From contig NC_091094.1 in the NCBI RefSeq assembly GCF_024713975.1, positions 13,687,001-13,751,000 of the forward strand: 64,000 bases of DNA. The letters are read 5' to 3'. Each line of letters starts with the position of its first letter. Position 1 is the stretch's first letter. The notes beneath the pieces were generated by a model that saw only the letters and a list, made by a program, of their open reading frames with translations, did no database searches and was not told the origin of the DNA. Of this stretch, positions 54,452 to 64,000 are shown piece after piece. Origin of the DNA: Paralichthys olivaceus (taxonomy: Eukaryota; Chordata; Actinopteri; Pleuronectiformes; Paralichthyidae). A program made the translations under genes and the position numbers.

Positions 54452-57400
54452 ATGAGTGCAGCGGAAAACTCAGAGGCGGACTCCAACAAGCTAGCGAGTG
54501 TGATCCAGGTGAGGTGCAGCGGCTCTTCCTCTGACTCCTATCGCTGATTTAATGCGCAGTAAGAAGGGCCTGGGCTCAAATGTGACAAATAAATCTGCTG
54601 ACACGTGTTTGTGTGTGTTCGTTTTGGAGGATCATTACGCAGCAGTTTTGGAGCAGTGTGACTGCTGTGGCAGCTCCTGGTCTTCCCTCACAATCAGCAT
54701 AATCTTTCACTTTGTTGTTGTTGTTATCACTGTGTCTCAAGCTATACTTTCATATTGTCATTATTGACTCTTATCAAGGGTAAATGTGTGTTTTCTGTTC
54801 ACAGAGGCTGGAGGAGAGTGTTCTGTCCGAGGAGAAGCGGCTGACAGTCCGGGGCCCTTCACCTGATGACCCCCCTACATGTCTGCCAGCACGAGTACGA
54901 CAGATTGTCACAAAGAACCTCAGTGATAGTTGTGAGTGGTCACAGTCTGCTTTTGTGGTATCAAATTAAAGATGAGACCCTTCTCTTTGCCTAATCAGGG
55001 TCTCTTTCCCTGTCTCCTTTCTGCAGCGGGGGCCATGTCCTCGGTCATGTCCCTCCAGGAGGAGAACCGAGTGCTGCAGGGAGAGTTGGCAAGGCTGGAG
55101 GATCTGCTGGCACACAGCAGGGCCGACCGAGATGAGCTCGCTATCAAGTACGGTGCAATTAGTGAGAGGGTAAGGCAACACACCAGGACAACAGAAACAG
55201 TAGAGACGTGAGCTGCAGAGAGCTGAATAAAAACTTAAATGGTGAACAATGCCCTCATCAAGTATCCTGATTTTTAAACTTGATTTGACCCCTGACATCA
55301 TCTGCACTCTTAGTATAAAATGTTAGATCTCAAACATTTGAAAATCCTTCAGGTTAAATACTGTTAGGGGCTGTTTTCCAAATGTACTTGTTTTCTTGGG
55401 GTTTCTTTGTCTGAGGTCTGCCGGTCTCCCAGGTGATGGGGGCTGGAATGAGCTGAAGTGGAATGTTGCCATGGCGTCTGTCACCCTGGGCAACTGTAAA
55501 CAGGGGCTTCAGTGGAGAGGAGTTGTAGTGATTGTCATTGTGGGTTTTTGGGTTGAACATTAATAAAGAAATGCACATCTCCAAAACCAAAAGGCAGCTC
55601 AGATTAAAGAAGCTTCACTATCAGATAAAATGGCTCCTTTACTAAGCTCTGTTGATTATTACATATCAATACTAAGCTGATTTTCAGTCTCTCGAGTTGA
55701 GGAGGGGTCTTCAGAGCAATGTTTGAGAAGCTCTAAATCCAGTGACTTATACATGGTGATGTCTTAGCTGCACCCCTAACTAATTTAATTCAACAACATT
55801 AAAGTAATAGTGAGTGACTGGAACAAGGTGTTCGCAGAAATAAAAATACGTTGTCCGTCTAACTCTCTGTCCGCCCGATTGTCGTGAACATGTGAAGGTA
55901 ATTTATTCAAATCTGGTACAAATGATTCATAGATGAACTGCTTAGGATTTGATGGTCAAAGGTCAAGAATCCTGGATTTAAAGATGAACTGATTAGATTT
56001 TTAGTTTTAAAAGGCCAAAGGTCACATCTTAGTCTGGAAAAATAATGAACTTTCAGACTCAAATATTAAGTATGCGTGGGATCGACAGTACATGTAGGAG
56101 TGGAGTGTGAAATATGTAAAAAGTGTAAAAATCAAACATCGCTCTCTGCCCCTCACCTTTGCTTAAATGCTCAGCTGGAGCAGGCGCTACGTTTCGACAC
56201 GGGAGATGGCGACCACAATTCCCCTGAGTCACGCAGCCTGGCTCAGCAGAACGTGGATTTACGCAGACGACTGGACGAGGAACAAGCTGCCTACAAGCGT
56301 AAACTCACCGCGTACCAGGAGGGTCAGCAGAGGCAGGCGCAGCTGGTGCAGAAGCTCCAGGCCAAGGTAGGACTGTTTCACACTGTCCTTATCTGTGAAG
56401 TGGTCAGTGAGACGTGACACAGGAAACAGATCTCTGTGCTGCGTCTTCAGGTACTACAGTACAAAAAGAGATGTGGGGATCTGGAGCAGATGCTGCAGGA
56501 CAAGTCCTCAGAACTGGACAAACACAGGCTGAGTGTAAGCTTATTTTCTTACATTGAGGAAATCAACTTTTATCCACACGACCATTGACCCCTCACACAC
56601 GTCATGACACGTTTTCTCATTTAGAGTCCCAGCGACACGTCAAACGGTCGCCATCACGACGAATCAAGCAGCAACCTGGAAGATGCTCTAATCTGTCTGG
56701 AAGAGGAACAACAGAGGTAACTGTTTACACGAGACGTGGACATTTCATCTCATGAGCTTTTACAGGGTTTCAGCAGGGTCTTAAAACGTTTTAAATGGAA
56801 TGATCGTTGGTCTTTACATTTAGGTAGGTTTGAATTATTTTGATGTTCATGCATTTCAAAAAGCTGACTACTGATAGGACAGGGGCACTTCAGGGGCAAA
56901 TCAGATTTCAGCGGATCCACCCCTGGATCCTCCGATCCAGATATTTGCAGGTTGTAATAAAACTATAAACAACTCCAACGTGGAACTGATAACTCATTGT
57001 CAAACATACTGGTCAGAAATGATCACAGTACACTCAGCTTGGCTTCCAAACCATGTTCCCAAATTAATATGTAACATAAATTTGAAAATATATAATAAAG
57101 TAATTGTGATATTCCTTCATATCTGTCGTACTTGACAGATACGTCAAAACATCCTGTTGTTATCTCTGACTCTCGGACACTGTCGACCACGCAGTCAGTT
57201 TTTCCTTTGTGTGTCGCTTGTGTGTTTTGTTGTCAGGAGCAGCAGTTTGTCTGCAGTGAATGCGATGCTGAGGGAGCAGTTGGAGCAGGCAGGTTTGGCC
57301 AATGAGGCTCTCAGCCAGGACATCCGACGGCTCACTGCTGATTGGACGAAAGCCAGGGAGGAGCTGGAACAAAAGGAGTGTGACTGGAGGAGAGAAGAAG

Positions 57401-60400
57401 AGGTGGGAGAAGGATGCCGTAAACTGTGAAACGGTCATCAAGGAGAACGTAAAGTCCGGATAGTTTATTTGTGTTTTCTCTCCTCTCTTCCTCTCAGTCT
57501 TTCCACAGTTATTTCAGCAGTGAGCACAGTCGTCTGCTGATGCTGTGGCGACAAGTGGTTGGGTTCAGGAGGCACGTCTGTGAAATGAAGAGTGCAACTG
57601 AGAGGTTAAGATCAGCAGTTTTGCACAACCACGTTGTTTGTATTTTGGGAGCTGTGCGCATTCACATGTCATGTTTTCCTCCCTCCCCTTCCTTCTCCCT
57701 TCAATCTCAGGGACTTGTCAGAAATGCGAAACGAGTTGGCCCGGGTCTCCCACTCTGCTCAGGTGTCCTGTGCAGGTGTGTCGGCCTCGCTGCACAGCCG
57801 AGAGGGAGGAGCAGCTCTGGCTCTGGAGGGAGAGAAGGCTCTCAGGGTTCAGCTGGAGCAGCAGCTGAGAGAGCGACTGACGGAGATGATGAATCTTCAG
57901 ACTAGGACAGACACAGAGAGGAGCGAGCTCAATACCAGGTCAGTACCATTGTTATTAACAGAGTAGAGTTTCCATGGAACAGTCCCATCCATTGTCTCCA
58001 TAAACAATGTCAGGTCATTTACAGTTCAAGCATGAAGCTGGCCCAGTTACATCATCAATGCAAATTTTGATAAACTTCCTATCTATATATTTTGTTGTTT
58101 CATTTTTATTTATACTTGTTTATGTTAAACTGTAAATTATCAAGCCTCAAACACATTTCTTTGTCATAAGGATCTCACAACAGCATCTTAGGAATCATTG
58201 GCAATTTTTTATGTGTACATCGGCTCATTTTCCTCGATTGATGGTTTGTCGATCAGGTTGTCAGATTGTTTACGAGAGGCGGAGAAACTAAAGGGCCAAA
58301 TGGAGGAGCGAGAAAGAGAAGTTGTCGAGTTGACGAGGAGGCTCGAGGTGAGAGGACCATCATAGAGATTCTGGTCACATTAATGCTCCTTCTTCAGGTC
58401 ACCGATGGGTCTGTGCTTCTATTTCCTGAATTGTCCTGCAGGAGAAGAGTGGTCATGATGAGAGTGACATGCAGATGATGAGAGCTCACACTGAAATGTT
58501 GTTGGACACACTGCAAGACATTGCGCAGGTAACAAGCTGCACGCACCTGCACACACACTCACACTGTTAGGATGCGAGAGCCTCATTTGAATTGTCTTTT
58601 CAAGACGACTTTGTCAGATGGAGAGTCGTCATCGGAAGCGGACCAGGACAACGCTACGGCTCCTCTGCTGGCCTTGATGCGTGGCTCGTCCCCTCATCGC
58701 TCCTCCTCTCCTCGGAGGTCGTCCTCCCCCTCTCGTTTCTCCTCAATGGCTGCTCCCACAGAGGCAGCGCTGTCTGCTCTACGCTCTTCAGTCACAAACA
58801 AGATGCTCCAGCTGCAGGTGACAAGTACATTTTATACTCCTCTGTATGATCTAGGACCGCATGCACACACACACACACACATGCATGCATACAACAACAC
58901 ACACACGCAGTGCTTATTTGATTATTACTCAGAGAAATGTAACAGATATTTTATTTGTCGTATGCCTGTGTTTAAACTGGAAGGAGCAGAGCACAACATT
59001 AACAAGACCGAACATATGCATGTTTGCAGGATGTTCGAGGGCGTCTCCTCTCAGCCCAGTCTTCTATACAACAGTTAAGAAAGCAGCTTTCAGAGGCAGA
59101 TTGGACTAAAAGAGACGCAGAACAGCGAAACCAAACTCTGCAGAGAGAGAAGGACGCTGCTCAGAGAGAGCGGGAGACCACACAGAAGGAAAAGGAGCGT
59201 CTGAAGCAGGAGAGAGACACACTGGCCAGGTTAACACAGTCTCATCACATTTAACAATCTGCTCCTGATCCTTACTTACTCTACAATGTGTTGTCCTACA
59301 TGCATCTTGCAGTGATAAGGTGAACTTGGAGAAGACTGTACAGGCGGCACAGAGCAGCAAACAGATGCTGCAGATGGACTGCGAGAAGCTGCAGCTGACG
59401 GTGGCGTCCACGCAGCGAGAGCGTGATCACGAGAGGGAGGAGAAGGAGGCCGCCATTCAGGAGAGAGACCGTGCGAAGGCAGAGACTCAGAGGATGTAAG
59501 TAGGGTAAATAACAGTGAGTAAGTGAATGTGATGTAGACACTAATCCACAGTCTAGTCTGGTGTAGCCAACACACAAACAGCAAACATGCATGTAATCAC
59601 CGGGAGCCATTCAGAAGTTGTGCATTAGCTTACGGAGCAGAAAGGTCTCCGTCTGTCGATACTAAAACCTCATTAACCAACATACACTTTTAAAAAGATC
59701 TGATGTAAACCCCATGAGGGCTCCTCTGACAGATGGCTGACAACAGTGTTTGGAATTTTTGGACACAGTACTTTCCTAAGAAAATACTCAAATAAAATAC
59801 TGAGTCTATAAAACACTTGTAATTTTAATCTTCTGTCTATTTCCTGCAATAGTAGCCTAACTAGAATAGCATTCTATAGAGCAGGTACCTCTGCTAAGGC
59901 CCAACAGTCCCCGAATAAAACCACATTTAAATTCACTAGATCCAGATTATTTGGGCATCTGCACCGATTTCACACTTGCACTCATAAATATCAATCAATC
60001 AACTCCAGGTACGTTTTTTTAATCAAGAAACGTAGTTATTGAGTTATTCTCTGAGAAATCAATAAAAATGTTGAACAACCCTTTATCCTGCAAATGATAA
60101 AGAAAGTGAAAAATAATTCCAGGAATCTGTTCCCTTAACTGGATCTGCACCAAAATAAACCCAGATGAAAACATAGCTTTCTTGGCGCAGGCAAGAAAAT
60201 ATTGTTATAGTTCTGCATTTGCATTGGTTTGATACAGACAAAAGCAGTGGGACCAAAGCGAGATTCGAGCGTCCACTCAGCGTGCAGAGTTGTCTACAGT
60301 GAAGGAAACTCACCAGCAGGGGGAGGTTGAGAGGCAGCTGCTGGAGAGAGAGAAAGCCCAAGTGTCTGAGGCGCTTGCCAAAGTGAGAAAAAGTTGATCT

Positions 60401-63400
60401 GGTTTAATTTTGTGTGTTTGTATTTTGTGCTCTGTTGAAATTTATGACGTTACTGTCCCTCCAGACTGAGAGCAGTAATGCAGAGCTCTCTCTGCTCCTG
60501 AACAAGCTGCAGTCTGAGGCCGCAGCTCTCAGAGACTCTCTGGCCAAAATGGGCAACATGAATGAGAGCCTGGTCCAGGATAAAACTGAACTGAACACTT
60601 GCATATCCCAGGTAAGGGAACTTCAGGGATGTGACCTTGAAATTAATCTGTGTGTATTATTTTCTTTTGTAAACTGCCACATTTGGCATCATACACTTTC
60701 ATACACTTGGTCATTCTGAAATCAAATGTTTGTGAGTGATAAAAAGCAGCATTCCTAGTTGTTTTTTTATGAAGAGTTTAACATTTAGAATTCAGCTGCC
60801 TCAACAGGAATTAATGTGTGACTAAATTAGATTTTATTGAGTGGGCAACAAAATTAACCCTAAATTCTTACAGAAAAATACAAGAAAAGCCCATTTTCCT
60901 GAGTCCTTCCCTTTTCATATATATATGTATATATGAAACACAGAATTCTCGTGAAAATCTTAAAATAACCAAAACTGATTCAACTTTGAAAATTGTGTAA
61001 ACACAAAATCTCATTGCTAGTAAAAATCTTTCCGGGCCTGTAATGTAAACGTCTCTCCCTCGCCTCTCTCTCAAAGCTGGAGGAGGAGAGGACCCTCCTG
61101 CAGGCTCAGAAACGCCAGGCGGAGCAGGAGAAGTTGACCATCAGGGACGAGCTAGTGCGATTGGAGCAAGACCGGCTGGAGTTGGACTCTGCGCGCATCA
61201 CTCTGCACCAGTCGCTGCAGGATGCTGAGCTGAGCCGAGTGGGGATGGAGGCAGAGCTCCAGAGTCTCAGGGCTGAGAGACTTAAGCTGCAGGAGAAAGT
61301 CACCCAGGTACATAACAGAACATATTATGTCGTCATTAAAGGCCTGAAAATAACTCTTATGAGAGATGATGAAAGATGATTTGACTTCATTTCTAGATAC
61401 TTTTTCACTCACTTTGTTTTCTGCTCGGCCTTTGTTGTCAGCTCTGTGGCGAGGTGACCTCTCTGGGGTCAGAGTTGAGTCTTACCAGAGGAGAGGGCCA
61501 GAGGAACGAGGTGGCGTTGGAGGAGGTTGGCCGCGGTCGGGCAGAACTGGCTCGAGACAAAGCGGCTCTCGTTGTTCAGCTGACGGCGTCTGAGAGAGAA
61601 AACACTGTGCTGTCGGAGGAGCTGGCTGCTTTCAGGTGTGCATCGTTGTTTGTCCACAACACATTAGCTGTCACACGTGTGAGTGGCTGTGTGTTGAGCT
61701 TTGTCTTTGCGTTACCCTGCAGGTCGGAACGTGAGTCCCTGGAGACGAGTCTGTTCGAGGTGCAGCAGCAGCTCGTTCAGGTGGAGTCTCGCAGAGAGCA
61801 GCTGGAGACGGAGAACCAAACCCTGCGAGTTCGCTGTGAAACTGCTGCTGGTGAGCGCAGGGAGACAGCACGTAAAACACAAAGAATAAAACAGAGGAGA
61901 GAAAACTGAAGATATTTGATATAATGACAAAGCCAGTTGGTGAGTGATATGATACATTGTGGTTGAATTGTGTTTCCCTCTGTTTTTGTTTTCTTGGATG
62001 TGATTTCCAGCTGAACTGTGGCAACTTCGCTCCGACGGGGAGAATATTTTGACACAGGCCGAGCGGGAGAAACAGGCTCTGACTCAGTCTCTAAGTGCGG
62101 CACATCTGGAGGCCCAGCAGGCTTTACGCAAGGCCATCTCTGAACACCAGGAGGAGGTGGAGAGGCTGGTCTCAGAAAAGGTCAGAAGTGGTTCAGTGTG
62201 GTTCTTTAAGAGCTATTTGTGAATCTATTGGACATCTTGAATCAGGCTGTTCTATGCTGACGACTCTTTTATCCGTGTATGATCTCTTCCCTGGGCCACT
62301 TCGCTTCACAGGAAGTCTTGCGGCACAACCTGCTGATGGAGCACGAAGTCGCGCTGAGGAAGCTCCGGCAGGAGACGGAGGATCATCTTCACAGAGTGCA
62401 GAGGGAACGAGAGGAGCTGCAGGAGGAACTGAGGAGTCTCCAGCATGACAGAGACCAGAGTCTGCTGCAGGCCGAGACTGAGAAACAACAGGTCTGATCA
62501 GACTCCAACCCTGAGGAACTCCAGTAGATCTAGATTTTTATTTTGAAATGCACCAAATTGCTCACACTCATAGATATCAGTCTCTAACATATTGGTGAAA
62601 ATTTGGAAAAACACTTATCTTGCAGTATTAAAAGAAAGTGATAAAAAAAAAATCTTTAAAAGACCTTTATCCAGATCCCAGCTAAAGTTCAATAGCTTCT
62701 CTCTTGGCCCATGTCCCATCCTTCCACCCAGTGTAATAGAAATCTGTACAGACAGGTCAGGGGTGAAAACAGAACTTCCTTGGCCAGGGTAATAAAGTGG
62801 AATCCTAATATCAGATAAACAATCCATACTTTCATCTCTTTGTTAACAAGACTTCTTCTTTCTCCCCAGGCTCTGTCTCTGAAGGAGGCAGAGAAAAGTG
62901 TTTTGTCTGACAGGGTGTGCAGTCTGCAGGTCGAGCTGTCAGCTGCATCCTTGGAGGCTGAAAGGATGTCCAGGGAGGCGGCGCATTACAAAGAGCAGGA
63001 GCAGGTGAAGGGAGTTCTTCCTGTCCGTATTTATCTTCTTTTGTTGTTGAATTAGTGTCAGTATTATCTAACACAATTAGACAGATTGACTAAAAATCTG
63101 TGTTGTTTTTTTTTATTTATTAATTTTTTTCCGCAGGTCAGAGTCGGCGCTCTGACCACTGAGCTGCTGCAGCTTCGCTCTCAGCTGGAGGACGCAGGCT
63201 GTGATCATGAACGTCAACTCCAGAGTCTACGAGAGACTTGTATGGACCTTCAGTCACGTGCTGATGTTGCTCTCAAAGAGGTAGATAATCCTTCACTGGA
63301 CAGAAAGAACAGTTAGTGACTGCAATGCATCATGAAAAAAAAAAATTATCTTGATAGCTAATCTCAATACTTTAAAAACAAAAAATTTAAAAACTGATCT

Positions 63401-64000
63401 GTTCATTTACTTTTGATGATATTTTACTGAAGATGATGATACTGATACTGAGATATAAACGATCAAACATCTGTGGTGGATGTTCTGACTGTATTCACCA
63501 TATCTTTATGCCTCAGTGCCGGTGATGGCCAGAGGCATTATGTTTTTGGTACTTTCCCATTCTTTTGAACATGATATTTGAAGAATACCTCGAGATTTTG
63601 GTAAAAATATTCACTTAGACTCACATATTAACTGATTCCATTTGGTTTGTCAAAGGAAAAGAATACGGTGGCCTCATGATTAAGGAATGTCTTAAAATTT
63701 TGACCAGTTTGTCTTTGGACTCAAAGATGAACTGATTTGATGGATTTCATTTTTGTGAATGCAATACATCAGAAACACATAGAGGTACTGAGACACCACT
63801 GGATCACGAAGGCATACAACCTCATTTGATATTTTCGCCCTCCAGTTGGACCAGTGCAGAGCTTCCTTCTCAGCGACCGAGGAGAGTAGAGACCAGCTGA
63901 GGCGGGAATTGCTGCACACTGAGCGCAATCTCAACCAAACTCAGGACGCAACAGAAAGCCAAAGGAGAGAGAGCATGGAGCTGCGACGCAACCTCGGTGA
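54452..64000 (+). CDS. crocc: Rootletin (ciliary rootlet coiled-coil protein), 5' part
   Basis: Structural coiled-coil protein that builds the ciliary rootlet and links centrioles. Twenty-four coding exons, about 1199 codons of a protein of roughly 2000: 54452-54508, 54805-54931, 55027-55169, 56175-56366, 56451-56534, 56625-56716, 57237-57402, 57498-57604, 57711-57938, 58257-58347, 58442-58528, 58605-58817, 59030-59229, 59313-59495, 60238-60382, 60465-60611, 61077-61307, 61442-61635, 61723-61850, 62011-62180, 62312-62491, 62870-63004, 63137-63280, 63846-64000 (continues off the window). Every junction is GT-AG and in phase. Rootletin hallmarks: MSLQEENRVLQGELARLEDL, RDELAIKYGAISER, AYQEGQQRQAQLVQKLQAK, YKKRCGDLEQ, FSSEHSRLLMLWRQVVGFRR, LAKMGNMNESLVQDKTELN. 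Exon 12 has the family's Ser/Arg/Pro break (SSPHRSSSPRRSSSPSRFSS). The start MSAAENSEADSNKLASVIQ aligns with the human ...TVIQ junction. Confidence 0.95.
55855..56060 (+). repeat. Dispersed fish repeat fragment in crocc intron 3
   Basis: gtccgtctaactctctgtccg, tcgtgaacatgtgaagg, tgatggtcaaaggtcaag: a common teleost repeat pattern, also seen in the last intron (63480-63760: ggccagaggcattatgtttt). Confidence 0.5.
58861..58882. repeat. (CA)n microsatellite
   Basis: Short CA run in crocc intron 12. Confidence 0.9.
62540..62800 (-). repeat. Teleost dispersed repeat, family A (inverted)
   Basis: Reverse-strand copy in crocc intron 21: caaattgctcacactcatagatatcag, cagatcccagctaaagttca and aacttccttggccagggtaa. 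Confidence 0.55.

Overview
The window is nuclear DNA of a ray-finned (teleost) fish. Evidence: spliced vertebrate genes with GT-AG introns, long introns full of fish-type dispersed repeats, CA/TG microsatellites, and gene content that matches the human 1p36.13 neighbourhood (FBLIM1, TMEM82, SLC25A34, FBXO42, SZRD1, NECAP2, CROCC). Exon structures below were built by hand from reading frame, splice signals and remembered family sequences; no database search was run.

Layout. 1-3.1 kb: 5' part of fblim1 (minus). 6.0-7.9 kb: complete tmem82 (minus, 6 exons). 9.0-13.6 kb: slc25a34 (minus, 5 exons). 16.2-20.8 kb: fbxo42 (minus, 9 coding exons). 20.8-23.0 kb: a CpG-rich head-to-head promoter zone. 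23.0-25.0 kb: szrd1 (plus, 4 exons) with a probable long 3'UTR. 28.1-32.9 kb: necap2 (plus, 8 exons). 54.5 kb to the right edge: the first 24 coding exons of crocc (rootletin, plus), cut by the window end.

The unusual part lies between necap2 and crocc (33-51 kb). It is an accessory island made by a direct segmental duplication. It carries two intact, intronless, minus-strand genes of unknown function (671 and 802 codons) and a decayed third relic at about 34.0-34.3 kb. The intact copies differ mainly in the number of a 48-bp (16-residue) tandem unit, 6 against 14. The second block also carries a truncated copy of necap2 exons 4 to 6. The island holds LINE reverse-transcriptase fragments, a roughly 290-bp fold-back element in two copies, MITEs and LTR-type fossil sequence.

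The recognised genes are housekeeping or cell-structure genes and do not form one pathway: a filamin/adhesion adaptor (fblim1), mitochondrial carrier (slc25a34), membrane protein (tmem82), ubiquitin-ligase receptor (fbxo42), RNA-associated SUZ protein (szrd1), clathrin-coat accessory factor (necap2) and ciliary rootlet protein (crocc). Their linkage is conserved synteny, not an operon. The best candidate for something undescribed is the tandemly repeated, fast-changing gene family at 34-47 kb.
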